From NCBI GenBank assembly GCA_021828105.1, contig JAKATG010000002.1, positions 1 through 64,000 of the forward strand: a DNA stretch of 64,000 nt, read 5' to 3'. Positions 50,697 through 64,000 of the stretch are shown piece after piece. The notes under the pieces were generated by a model that saw nothing but the letters and a program-made list of their open reading frames with translations, was not told where the DNA came from and did not search any database. The translations under genes were made by a program, and so were the position numbers. Origin of the DNA: Taklimakanibacter sp021828105 (GTDB lineage: Bacteria > Pseudomonadota > Alphaproteobacteria > Rhizobiales > Aestuariivirgaceae). The stretch's first letter is position 1. Every line of letters begins with the position of its first letter.

Positions 50697-51535
50697 CGCT
50701 TGAATCCGGGATCGATATCGCGGGCGACGAGGTCGTGAAGCTCAACCGTCACTTCCGGCCTATGGCCGAACCACAATTCGAAGCCGCGCACCGCCTGGTG
50801 CAGCAGCATGCCGAGGCCCGGCACTACGACATTGCCGCGGGCGCGGGCGCGGATCAGGAGATCGGTCTCGAGCGGCGTATAGACGATATCAGTGACGACC
50901 GCCGACCGCGGCAGGTGATCGAGATCGAGCGCCAGCCGCGGCTGTCCGCTCATGCCGAGCGATGTCGTATTGACCAGGAGATCGGCATCTTCGAGAAGCT
51001 TTTCGACGTCCATCCATTGGCGCGGCTCGACGCGTGGCCCAAAATCGCGCCGCAACTCCTCGGCGCGCGCCAAGGTGCGGTTGACGACCAGGAGCCTTCG
51101 GCAACCGGCATCGAGAAGCGCACCGACAATGGCCCGCGCGGCGCCGCCGGCGCCCAGAATGACGACGCTGCGATCCTTTGCCTGCCAGTCCGGCACATGG
51201 TCTGACAGATTGGCGAGGAAGCCTTCGCCGTCGGTGCTGGTGCCCCACAATTCGCCATCGCGATGGAATACCGTGTTGACCACGCCGAGACGCGTGGTCG
51301 CCGCATCGGCGACGCGCACGGCGCGAAACGCGCCCTCCTTGTGCGGCAGCGTGACATTGCAGCCGACATAGCCCTTCTCGCCGAGCGACTTGAAGAAGCT
51401 TGGCAGGTCGTCCGGGGGCACAGCAATGCGCTCATAGGCGCCGTCGATGCCATAGCGCTCGAGCCAGTAGCCATGGATGATAGGCGAGCGCGAATGGCTG
51501 ATCGGCCAGCCAATGACACAGGCTTTGCGCGTCAT
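50693..51535 (-). CDS. aroE: Shikimate dehydrogenase
   Basis: 280-residue NADPH-dependent enzyme of aromatic amino acid synthesis. The shikimate site is in HSRSPIIHGYWLERYGIDG, the catalytic Lys-Asp pair in VTLPHKEGAF, and the NADP loop is ILGAGGAARAIVGALLD. It overlaps maf at its start and coaE at its end by four bases, so the whole unit is translationally linked. Confidence 0.95.
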   Translation of the reverse strand: MTRKACVIGWPISHSRSPIIHGYWLERYGIDGAYERIAVPPDDLPSFFKSLGEKGYVGCNVTLPHKEGAFRAVRVADAATTRLGVVNTVFHRDGELWGTSTDGEGFLANLSDHVPDWQAKDRSVVILGAGGAARAIVGALLDAGCRRLLVVNRTLARAEELRRDFGPRVEPRQWMDVEKLLEDADLLVNTTSLGMSGQPRLALDLDHLPRSAVVTDIVYTPLETDLLIRARARGNVVVPGLGMLLHQAVRGFELWFGHRPEVTVELHDLVARDIDPGFKR

Positions 51536-52119
51536 TGGGCCAAGACCTCCTTTTTTCTCAGGAAATCGAGGAGCGGCAACAGCGGCAGGCCGAGAATGGT
51601 GAAATAATCGCCATCGATAGTGTCGAAGAGCTGGGCGCCAAGGCCTTCGAGCTTATAGGCGCCGACCGATGTCGTGACCTCCGGGCCCATCCGGTCGAGA
51701 TAGTCCTCAAGGAAAGCTTCCGAGAAGTTCCGCATGCGCAGCGTGGCCCGGCCCAGATGCCGCCAGACGACAGCGTCGCCTTCAGCGCAGCAGATCGCGG
51801 TCTCGAGGACATGGGACCGCCCCCCCAACTCGAGGAGATGCTGGCGGGCCTCGTCCCGGGATCCCGGCTTGTCGAAGGCCCTGCCCCCGAGATTGAGGAT
51901 CTGATCGGCGCCGATCACCAGAGCACCCGGCAGTCGATTCGCTACCGAAACGGCTTTGGCGGCGGCCAGGGATTGCGCCAAATCGCCGGGTGCCAAGTCC
52001 TTGGCTGATCTTTTCAGCGCATTTTCATCGACTTCCGGCCGTAAAGCTTCGAAGTCAAGACCGGCTTTGGTCAAGAGCTCGCCTCGGATCCGGCTCGTCG
52101 ATGCGAGCACGAGCCTCAT
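51532..52119 (-). CDS. Maf-family nucleotide pyrophosphatase
   Basis: 195-residue hydrolase of modified nucleoside triphosphates (house-cleaning, possibly m7GTP or dTTP/UTP). The N-terminus RLVLASTSRIRGELL and the acidic LVIGADQIL region are the Maf signatures. Overlaps ppsR and aroE by four bases each. Confidence 0.92.
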   Translation of the reverse strand: MRLVLASTSRIRGELLTKAGLDFEALRPEVDENALKRSAKDLAPGDLAQSLAAAKAVSVANRLPGALVIGADQILNLGGRAFDKPGSRDEARQHLLELGGRSHVLETAICCAEGDAVVWRHLGRATLRMRNFSEAFLEDYLDRMGPEVTTSVGAYKLEGLGAQLFDTIDGDYFTILGLPLLPLLDFLRKKEVLAQ

Positions 52120-52952
52120 GCCTCGGCATCCTTGGCTTCGTCACGGTCGCGCAACAAATTGATGACGGCCGCGGCCGTCTCCTCGATCGAACGGCGGGTG
52201 ACGTCGATGATCGGCCAATTATGGCGGGAGCACAGCTTGCGCATATGGGCGAGCTCGGCGGCGATGGCGTCCTGGTCTACATAGTCCGTCTCGCCCTGCT
52301 CATTGATGGCGAGAAGGCGATGCCGGCGGATCTGGGCGATACGCTCGGCGCTGGCGATCAGGCCGACGATCAGGGGCCTGGTTACCGTCTCGAGCTCCTT
52401 GGGCGGGGGAATGTTCGGCACGATCGGGACATTGGCGGTCTTGATACCGCGATTGGCGAGATAGATGCTGGTCGGCGTCTTGGACGAGCGGCTGATGCCG
52501 GTCAGGATCACATCCGCCTGGTCGAGATCGTTCGTGTGCTGACCATCGTCATGGATCATGGTGAAGTTGAGCGCATCGATGCGGCGGAAATATTCGGCAT
52601 TGAGCGCATGCTGGCCGGCAAGCTGCGGCCGCGATTGAGCATTGAGATATTGCGCGAGGCTGGCAATGACCGGATCGAGGATGGAGATGCAAGGGATGCT
52701 GAGCTCGGCGCATCTCTTCTCGAGCTGGGATCTCAGATCGGCATCGATCAAGGTGAAGAGGACGACGCCGGGCTCGCTTTCGATCTCGGTCAGAGCGCGT
52801 GCCAGCTGCTTCGACGTGCGGACCAGAGCATAGATATGCTCGACCGGCTGGTAATCGGCATAATAGGCCATCGCGGCACGGGCGACCGTGTTCAAGGTCT
52901 CGCCGGTCGCATCCGAGATCAGATGCATGTGGAAAAATCGCGGAGCGGACAC
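52116..52952 (-). CDS. ppsR: Pyruvate phosphate dikinase regulatory protein (DUF299)
   Basis: 278-residue bifunctional kinase/phosphorylase of the DUF299 family, which controls pyruvate phosphate dikinase or PEP synthase by ADP-dependent phosphorylation. The P-loop-like ILTGISRSSKTPTSIYLAN and an N-terminal FFHMHLISDATGETLNTVAR are typical. Its start is the GTG at 52952, giving a family-like N-terminus; an ATG at 52928 also exists. Standing next to the origin and hemE is its classic position in alphaproteobacteria. Confidence 0.93.
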   Translation of the reverse strand: MSAPRFFHMHLISDATGETLNTVARAAMAYYADYQPVEHIYALVRTSKQLARALTEIESEPGVVLFTLIDADLRSQLEKRCAELSIPCISILDPVIASLAQYLNAQSRPQLAGQHALNAEYFRRIDALNFTMIHDDGQHTNDLDQADVILTGISRSSKTPTSIYLANRGIKTANVPIVPNIPPPKELETVTRPLIVGLIASAERIAQIRRHRLLAINEQGETDYVDQDAIAAELAHMRKLCSRHNWPIIDVTRRSIEETAAAVINLLRDRDEAKDAEA

Positions 52953-53313
52953 GGGTACAGCCAGTTGCTCAGTTGTGGATAAGATGACGCCGGTTAAGCT
53001 TTTGGAAAGCTTCTATCATTTTGTTCATCGGGTAATCCACAATTTCGCCGTCGGGGAACGTGGTGACGGTATTCTGTGGACAAGGACGCGCTGTTAACAA
53101 TGCTTAAACCATTTGTGGACAGCTCTGCCACCTCTCTATTATCCTATTGAAATAGAAGATTTATTTATCCTCAACTCAATATGCCGCGAGGTGACTCGGA
53201 GCTGTGACAACGAGGGCCGGTTGGCAAGATGCGGGCAAGCTCGCTATTCATGACTCTCACGCCCCATCATCTAAACCAATATCTATCTTTCTCTCTTTAT
53301 TTGGTATGCGCTC
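52953..53313. other. oriC: Chromosomal replication origin oriC
   Basis: The 361-base gap between ppsR and hemE is the known oriC locus in Caulobacter and relatives. DnaA boxes: TGTGGATAA (52974-52982, perfect), TAATCCACA (53033-53041), TGTGGACAA (53075-53083), TGTGGACAG (53114-53122) and TTATCCTCA (53165-53173), each with 0-2 mismatches from TTATCCACA or its complement. An AT-rich stretch at about 53137-53183 fits the unwinding element. Two GANTC sites (GACTC, 53193-53197 and 53252-53256) allow CcrM-type methylation. TTAA-N6-TTAA at 53094-53107 is close to a CtrA box but one base short. Another TGTGGAAAA (52928-52936) lies inside ppsR. Confidence 0.85.
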
Positions 53314-54348
53314 ATGGATAGTTCGGCACTACTGGACGTTCTAAAGGCCAAGAAAGCCTCGCGACGTCCAGTATGGTTCATGCGCCAAGCCGGGCGGTAC
53401 CTTCCGGAATATCTCGAGCTCAGGGCGAAGGCCGGATCCTTCCTCAATCTGTGCTATTCGCCGGAGCTCGCCGCCGAGGTGACGCTGCAGCCTTTGCGGC
53501 GCTTCGATCTCGATGCGGCGATCCTGTTCGCCGACATATTGGTCGTGCCGCAGGCCATGGGCCTGGGTCTGACTTTCGCGGAAGGCGAAGGGCCGGTGGT
53601 CGAGAAGATTTCAGGTCTTGCGAGGGTGCAGGCCTTGTGGCGGCTCGATGAGGCCGAGGAAGTGCGGCTCGTCTGCGAGACCGCGGAAGCGGTAAAGTCG
53701 AAGCTTCCGGCCGGCATCGCGCTGATCGGTTTCTGCGGCGCGCCCTGGACGGTGGCGAGCTACATGGTCGGCGGGGGCGGTGAAGGCGGACGCGAGATCG
53801 CGCGTGCTGTCGCGGCAAGCGGGATTGAATGGTTCGGTCTCTTGATCGACCGTTTGATCGAGGCCTCGGTGTCCTATCTCATCCGCCAGATCGATGCCGG
53901 GGTGGATGTTGTGCAGATCTTCGATTCCTGGGCGGGGGATCTGCCGGGCTATCTCCAGGAAGACCTGGTAGGGCGGCCGATTGCGGCGATCATCACCAAA
54001 GTGCGGGCGGCGCGGCCCAATGTGCCGGTCATCGTCTTTGCCCGCGGCGCCGGGGCCGGCCACAAGCGGATCGGCCAGATCACCAGGGCGGAGGCCTTGA
54101 GCGTGGAGACGTCGCTGCCGCTTACTTGGGCCCGCGACCAGCTGGCGGGATCACATGCCGTGCAAGGGAACCTTGATCCCCTGCTCGTCGAAAAAGGCGG
54201 AGCGGCGCTCGAGAAAGCCGTGGAGCTGATTATCGGGGCCTTGCCGAAAGACCGCCATATCTTCAATCTGGGCCATGGCATGCGACCGGGGACGCCGCCC
54301 GAGCATGTGGAGCAAGTCGTGCGGCACTTGCGAAAACTCGACGGGTGA
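53314..54348 (+). CDS. hemE: Uroporphyrinogen decarboxylase
   Basis: 344-residue haem-pathway enzyme making coproporphyrinogen III. The signature RRPVWFMRQAGRYLPEYLEL is near the N-terminus (arginines contact the substrate carboxylates) and the second block is IGFCGAPWTVASYMVGGGG. The genuine origin-flanking gene. hemJ follows six bases later. Confidence 0.96.
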   Translation: MDSSALLDVLKAKKASRRPVWFMRQAGRYLPEYLELRAKAGSFLNLCYSPELAAEVTLQPLRRFDLDAAILFADILVVPQAMGLGLTFAEGEGPVVEKISGLARVQALWRLDEAEEVRLVCETAEAVKSKLPAGIALIGFCGAPWTVASYMVGGGGEGGREIARAVAASGIEWFGLLIDRLIEASVSYLIRQIDAGVDVVQIFDSWAGDLPGYLQEDLVGRPIAAIITKVRAARPNVPVIVFARGAGAGHKRIGQITRAEALSVETSLPLTWARDQLAGSHAVQGNLDPLLVEKGGAALEKAVELIIGALPKDRHIFNLGHGMRPGTPPEHVEQVVRHLRKLDG

Positions 54349-54354
54349 CTATCT

Positions 54355-54783
54355 ATGGGCTATCTCTGGCTCAAGGCCTTTCACATCATCGCCGTCACAG
54401 CCTGGATGGCCGGCCTTTTCTACCTTCCCCGGCTCATGGTCTATCACCGGCGCACCGCCGTCGGCGGAGAGAGCTCTGAGATCTTCAAGGTAATGGAAAG
54501 GCGGCTGCTCAAGGCGATCATGCTGCCGGCCATGATCCTGTCCTGGATACTGGGTCTGTCGCTCATCTGGGTGACCGATGCTTTTGCCAGTCTCAGCCTA
54601 TGGCTTGTGGTCAAGCTCGTTGCGGTGGTGGCGATGACGGCCTTCCATTTCTGGCTGGCCCAGTTCGTCGGAGCCTTCGCAGAGGACGAGCGACCCAGGG
54701 ACGAAAGGTTCTTCCGGATCATCAATGAGATCCCGACCGTGCTCCTGATCGTGATCGTCATCATGGCCGTGGTTAAGCCCTAG
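54355..54783 (+). CDS. hemJ: Protoporphyrinogen oxidase HemJ
   Basis: 142-residue four-helix membrane enzyme oxidising protoporphyrinogen IX. LKAFHIIAVTAWMAGLFYLPRL at the N-terminus has the conserved haem-binding His; TAFHFWLAQFVGAFAEDERP is the third-helix block. Co-transcribed with hemE, so the haem pathway steps are tied together at the origin. Confidence 0.93.
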   Translation: MGYLWLKAFHIIAVTAWMAGLFYLPRLMVYHRRTAVGGESSEIFKVMERRLLKAIMLPAMILSWILGLSLIWVTDAFASLSLWLVVKLVAVVAMTAFHFWLAQFVGAFAEDERPRDERFFRIINEIPTVLLIVIVIMAVVKP

Positions 54784-54893
54784 ATCACGATCACTTCAGG
54801 TCGGTACGACCTGAAGTGATTAACGTGATCGTAATCTTAAATTTGGCGCGTGATCGGACGGAAAACCGGGGGCCACTTTTCCTGATCACGCGC
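54783..54893 (+). repeat. Paired inverted repeats upstream of rho
   Basis: Two hairpins share the word GATCACG. First, ATCACTTCAGGTCG (54790-54803) and CGACCTGAAGTGAT (54807-54820) make a perfect 14-bp stem with a GTA loop, extended by GATCACG/CGTGATC (54783-54789 and 54824-54830) across a TAA bulge. Second, GCGCGTGATC (54846-54855) with GATCACGCGC (54884-54893), holding an inner GGAAAA/TTTTCC. The first starts two bases into the hemJ stop. Together they could terminate hemEJ or regulate rho. Confidence 0.7.
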
Positions 54894-55102
54894 TAATGAA
54901 ATAAACAGTTTCCAAGGCCGATGTATTTTGTTAAGGCTCTGCTGAAGCAGTGACCGGTTCAAGGTTCCCACCTCAAAGGGCCGGCAGGATTCTTCTCTAG
55001 AATCGGCTCCCTCCCTCACCCGCCAGGCCGTTGTTTTAGTGACCTGGTACTCAACTCCCTCAAAGACTAACGCCGCTAAAAGTGGCGTCACCGAAAACTC
55101 AC

Positions 55103-56386
<1,284 letters not shown>

Positions 56387-56401
56387 GAGATATTGACTTT
56401 G

Positions 56402-58453
<2,052 letters not shown>

Positions 58454-58502
58454 GCTACCGTCTCCCGGCAAAGGGGCAACCCGGCAGGAAATGATAAGTA
58501 TC

Positions 58503-58512
58503 GATTCGAATC
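58503..58512. promoter_or_regulatory. Tandem GANTC palindrome upstream of mnmE
   Basis: GATTC (58503-58507) and GAATC (58508-58512) join into a perfect ten-base palindrome four bases before the mnmE ATG. GANTC is the CcrM methylation site in alphaproteobacteria, so promoter state could follow the replication fork (inference). Confidence 0.5.
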
Positions 58513-58516
58513 CGTA

Positions 58517-59839
58517 ATGAACGCCAGTAGTACCATATTTGCCCTCTCTTCCGGAGCCGGAATGGCCGGTATCGCGGTCATACGTGTGAGCGGGCCTGAG
58601 GCCTTCGCGGCTGCCCGCACCCTGACCGGCCGACTGCCCAGACCGCGCCAGGCGGCGCGGCGGGTTTTCCGTAACCCTAAGACGAAGGATGTCCTGGATG
58701 ACGGCCTCTTGCTAACCTTCCCGGGCCCCCACAGTTTCACGGGCGAGGACGTTGCCGAGTTCCATCTCCACGGCAGCCTGGCGGTCATCCGCACCATCCT
58801 CGACGTGCTGGGCGGTATGACGGGTCTCCGGCCTGCCGAGCGGGGCGAATTCACGAAGCGCGCCTTCCGCAACGGCCGCATCGATCTGGTGGCCGCCGAA
58901 GGCATTGGCGACCTCGTCCAGGCGAAGACCGAGCGCCAGCGCAAGCTCGCCTTGCATCACGCGCTGGGCCATGCCTCGGGGACGATCGAGGCGTGGCGGC
59001 GCGATGTCATCGCCATATTGGGCAGGGTCGAGGCCGCCGTCGATTTCGCCGATGAGGCGGATGTGGCGCGCCAGACCATGGACGAGATCCAGCCCAGGCT
59101 CGAGGACCTGATCCGCCGCATGCGCGGCGCCCTGGCGGAAGCGCAGCGCGCGGCGTCGATCCGGGAGGGCGTCAAGGTCGTGCTGGCGGGGCCCCCCAAT
59201 GCCGGCAAATCGAGTCTTCTCAATGTGCTGGCCAGGCGGGAGGCCGCCATCGTCTCGGCCATACCGGGTACGACCCGTGATGTGATCGAGGTGGCGATGG
59301 AGTTCTCCGGCGTGCCGGTGATCCTGACCGATACGGCGGGCCTCAGGGCCCACAGCACGGATGAAATCGAGCGCATCGGCATGGACCGCACCGCCAATGA
59401 ATTGCGTGGCGCCGATATCGTGGTCTGGGTGACGGCTTCCGATGCGGCTGCCGACCCCCCGGACGATCTCGATTCGGTAACGTTATGGATCGAGAACAAG
59501 AGCGATCTGGCGTCGGCGGTTCCCGTCAGTGGAGCGGCTCATCGGCTTTCGGCGAAGACCGGCGAGGGTATGGCCGAATTCTTCGCGAAGCTGGAGCAGC
59601 GCGTGCTGGAGATGGCGGCGAATGGCGACTCCGCGACTTTGATTCGGAGCCGTCACAAGCAGGTCACGGCCTCTTGCGTGGAGAATCTGCTGCGCGCCTC
59701 GGCGATTTCGCCCGATCATCTGGAACTCATGGCGGAGGCTCTGCGCGCCGCGGCCTATGATATGGGGCGGCTCACCGGACGTATCGATGTCGAGGAGATT
59801 CTCGATGCGATCTTCCGCGAGTTCTGCATCGGTAAATAG
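58517..59839 (+). CDS. mnmE: tRNA modification GTPase MnmE
   Basis: 440-residue GTPase that with MnmG installs the cmnm5 modification on wobble uridine. The N-terminal domain begins IFALSSGAGMAGIAVIRVSG; the G domain has GPPNAGKSSLLNVLARREAA, IPGTTRDVIE, DTAGLR; the C-terminus ends with the catalytic FCIGK. Start at 58517 follows GANTC sites. It is followed by parS and mnmG. Confidence 0.96.
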   Translation: MNASSTIFALSSGAGMAGIAVIRVSGPEAFAAARTLTGRLPRPRQAARRVFRNPKTKDVLDDGLLLTFPGPHSFTGEDVAEFHLHGSLAVIRTILDVLGGMTGLRPAERGEFTKRAFRNGRIDLVAAEGIGDLVQAKTERQRKLALHHALGHASGTIEAWRRDVIAILGRVEAAVDFADEADVARQTMDEIQPRLEDLIRRMRGALAEAQRAASIREGVKVVLAGPPNAGKSSLLNVLARREAAIVSAIPGTTRDVIEVAMEFSGVPVILTDTAGLRAHSTDEIERIGMDRTANELRGADIVVWVTASDAAADPPDDLDSVTLWIENKSDLASAVPVSGAAHRLSAKTGEGMAEFFAKLEQRVLEMAANGDSATLIRSRHKQVTASCVENLLRASAISPDHLELMAEALRAAAYDMGRLTGRIDVEEILDAIFREFCIGK

Positions 59840-59848
59840 ATTTTTACC

Positions 59849-59864
59849 TGTTTCACGTGAAACC
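59849..59864. promoter_or_regulatory. parS: parS centromere site 1
   Basis: TGTTTCACGTGAAACC matches the ParB-binding consensus TGTTTCACGTGAAACA at 15 of 16 bases and holds a perfect 14-base palindrome. It lies in the gap between mnmE and mnmG, about 3.5 kb before parB and 6.7 kb from oriC. Confidence 0.95.
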
Positions 59865-59929
59865 GGTCGTGGGCGTTACAAAGCCCAGAAACTTTGACGT
59901 CCGTGCGCGGATTAAGTATGGAGCGGCGC

Positions 59930-61791
<1,862 letters not shown>

Positions 61792-61795
<4 letters not shown>

Positions 61796-62424
61796 GCCGG
61801 GACGTCAGTACTGACGTTCTCGAGCGACTTCATGTTTCACGTGAATCACGCGAGCGGCTCGAGACCTATGTGAGCCTGCTCCTGCAATGGCAGGCGCGCA
61901 TCAATCTCATCGGCCCGGCGACGCGCGAGGCCGTCTGGACCCGCCATATCGCCGATGCGCTGCAGCTTCTGTCGCTCCTGCCGCCAGATCTCCGGAAGCT
62001 CGCCGATCTCGGCAGTGGGGCCGGCATACCGGGCCTCATCCTCGCCATCGCGCGGCCGCTCGAAGCCCACCTCTTCGAGAGCAATCTCAAGAAGGGCGCC
62101 TTCCTGCGCGAGGCAGCTCGCCAGACCGGGGCAAAGGCCCATATCCACACTATCCGGATCGAAGAGGCTCAGGCGCTCGCCCGAACCATCAAGGCCGAGG
62201 CGGTGACCGCAAGGGCCCTTGCGCCCTTGCCCAAGCTCCTCGATTATGCCGCACCTTTCCTGGAAAATGGCGCCATAGGCTATTTTCACAAGGGACAAGA
62301 TGTGGATGCGGAATTGACCGATGCCACCAAATCTTGGAAAATGCAGGTTGAAAGCCACCCGAGCATGACCGATTCCCATGGCGTGATCCTCGTGGTGAAG
62401 GAGGCCCATCGTGTCCTTTGCTGA
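61792..62424 (+). CDS. rsmG: 16S rRNA m7G527 methyltransferase RsmG
   Basis: 210-residue methyltransferase of the GidB family. SAM loop LADLGSGAGIPGLILAIA and HLFESNLKKGAFLREAAR are typical. GTG start overlaps the mnmG stop; its end overlaps parA by 14 bases. The N-terminal coding region contains a second parS site. Loss of RsmG gives low-level streptomycin resistance in other bacteria. Confidence 0.95.
61833..61848. promoter_or_regulatory. parS: parS centromere site 2, inside rsmG
   Basis: TGTTTCACGTGAATCA differs from the consensus at one position (the T in AATCA). It encodes the His-Val-Ser-Arg-Glu-Ser segment of RsmG, so the site is conserved as both code and binding site. About 1.5 kb before parB. 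Confidence 0.9.
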
Positions 62425-63244
62425 AAAGCTGCTGCCGCAGACCCAGGCCGCCCGCATCCTGGCGCTCGCCAATCAGAAGGGCGGCGTGGGCAAGACCACG
62501 ACGGCCATCAATCTGGGCACCGCGCTTGCCGCGGTCGGCGAAACGGTGCTGATCGTCGATCTCGACCCCCAGGGCAATGCCTCGACCGGGCTCGGCATCC
62601 AGCGCCGCCCGCAGCAGCGCTCGACCTATCACGTGCTGATGGGCGAGGCCGAGCTTTCCTCCGTCATCGTGAGCTCGGGGATCCCGCGCCTCGATTGCGC
62701 GCCCTCGACCATGGACCTGCTCGGCGCCGAGCTCGAACTCTCCGAGATCAGCCGCAAGACCTACCGCCTCGCCGACGCCATCCAGCGCCTGGAGGCCGAC
62801 CCCCGCCATGGCAAGCGCTACAGCTACGTCCTGGCGGACTGCCCGCCCTCGCTCAATCTTCTCACCATCAACGCGCTCTCGGCGGCGGATGCCGTGCTGG
62901 TGCCGCTGCAATGCGAGTTCTTCGCGCTGGAGGGCCTGAGCCAGCTGCTCAAGACGGTCGAGCGGGTGAAGGGGAGCCTCAACCCCAAGCTCTCGGTGCA
63001 GGGCGTCGTGCTCACCATGTTCGACCGGCGTAATTCGCTTTCCGAGCAGGTGGCGCAGGATGTGCGCAGCGTGCTCGGCGACAAGGTCTACCAGACGGTC
63101 ATACCGCGCAATGTCCGCGTGTCGGAAGCGCCCTCGCATGGCAAGCCGGTATTGCTGTATGACCATGAATGCGCCGGCTCCCAGGCCTATATCCGGCTCG
63201 CTTCGGAAATCATCCGGCGGGAGCGGGATCTCAGGGCGGCGTAA
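62411..63244 (+). CDS. parA: Chromosome partitioning ATPase ParA
   Basis: 277-residue Walker-type ATPase that moves the ParB-parS complex. The deviant P-loop is NQKGGVGKTTTAINLG (about 21-36) and the Walker A' / B regions are VLIVDLDPQGNAST and VLADCPPSLNLL. It overlaps rsmG by 14 bases and precedes parB by 104 bases. A normal length for chromosomal ParA. Confidence 0.97.
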   Translation: MSFAEKLLPQTQAARILALANQKGGVGKTTTAINLGTALAAVGETVLIVDLDPQGNASTGLGIQRRPQQRSTYHVLMGEAELSSVIVSSGIPRLDCAPSTMDLLGAELELSEISRKTYRLADAIQRLEADPRHGKRYSYVLADCPPSLNLLTINALSAADAVLVPLQCEFFALEGLSQLLKTVERVKGSLNPKLSVQGVVLTMFDRRNSLSEQVAQDVRSVLGDKVYQTVIPRNVRVSEAPSHGKPVLLYDHECAGSQAYIRLASEIIRRERDLRAA

Positions 63245-63246
63245 CT

Positions 63247-63296
63247 GATTCGCTACCGCAACGAATTCTGTTAAGGTCTTGTTAACATTTTGATTC
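63247..63296 (+). promoter_or_regulatory. CtrA box with flanking GANTC sites, parB promoter
   Basis: TTAA-GGTCTTG-TTAAC (63271-63286) is a perfect TTAA-N7-TTAAC CtrA site. GATTC at 63247-63251 and 63292-63296 flank it. Such arrangements are found in Caulobacter cell-cycle promoters; CcrM and CtrA control here is inferred. Confidence 0.6.
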
Positions 63297-63348
63297 GCGC
63301 TATCCCGGCCGGAACGTCGGGCAGGAAGGGCTTCGTGAGGCGGCGGAA

Positions 63349-64000
<652 letters not shown>

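Noticed and set aside
53094..53107. CtrA box in oriC
   Set aside because: TTAA-N6-TTAA has one base too few in the spacer, so it is not called as a CtrA site.

Overview
The window is 64 kb of high-GC chromosome from an alphaproteobacterium, most likely in or near the Hyphomicrobiales (Rhizobiales). The evidence is gene order and gene content: RegB/RegA-type redox regulators, a histidine block hisB-DUF2628-hisH-hisA-hisF-hisE-coaA, the neighbourhood purH/heparinase/rsmB/htpX/SDHAF4-like, and above all ppsR-oriC-hemE-hemJ-rho followed by mnmE-mnmG-rsmG-parA-parB. That last order places the chromosomal replication origin inside the window near 53.0-53.3 kb, with two parS sites and parAB to its right. 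Nearly all DNA is coding, many neighbours overlap by 1-14 bases, and I see no insertion sequence, prophage, CRISPR array or rRNA.

Layout. 0-5.3 kb: TRAP transporter dctQM, mmcB, and the regBA two-component pair. 5.3-13.5 kb: purH, a heparinase II/III-family protein, rsmB-htpX, an SDHAF4-like small protein, gluQ, an AlkA-like glycosylase and an HNH protein. 13.5-19.5 kb: dsbB, a YqaA-family membrane protein, an unknown Rossmann-like protein, arfB, an unknown membrane protein divergent from an XRE regulator, a hydrolase-OsmC fusion, tRNA-Leu(CAA), and a frameshifted methyltransferase-like gene. 19.5-34 kb is the more accessory part: an autotransporter, a DHDPS-family aldolase, a D,D-carboxypeptidase, a CobW GTPase, an ArsC/Spx protein, a YafY regulator with a GST, a TusA-like/DDAH-like pair, a MOSC-mobA-mobB-DUF924 operon, and an ABC-F gene preceded by a likely drug-sensing leader peptide. 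34-44 kb: a large FAD/GcvT fusion, coaA and the his operon, then hslV-(membrane protein)-hslU. 44-50 kb: cell-envelope and secretion genes (mltA, Tim44-like, fxsA, secB), an Smr protein with an XRE regulator. 50-64 kb: dnaQ-coaE-aroE-maf-ppsR, oriC, hemE-hemJ, rho, a YyaL-type protein, mnmE, parS, mnmG, rsmG (with an internal parS), parA and the truncated parB.

Most notable signals. (1) Upstream of the ABC-F gene at 32443 lies a 23-codon leader ORF with a strong ribosome-binding site, an Arg-Thr-Arg (+X+) macrolide-stalling-type motif, and mutually exclusive RNA stems, one of which would mask the ABC-F start region. (2) Several genes (mmcB, regB, the SDHAF4-like gene, the AlkA-like gene, HNH, cobW) have a -10 hexamer ending 6-8 bases before the start codon and no Shine-Dalgarno sequence, so they look leaderless. 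(3) The origin region carries DnaA boxes and GANTC sites, and the parB promoter has a perfect CtrA box flanked by two GANTC sites. (4) The space before rho holds two long imperfect hairpins sharing the word GATCACG. (5) An uncharacterised multi-pass membrane protein is inserted between hslV and hslU. No complete unknown multi-gene system stands out; the ABC-F leader is the best candidate for new regulatory biology.
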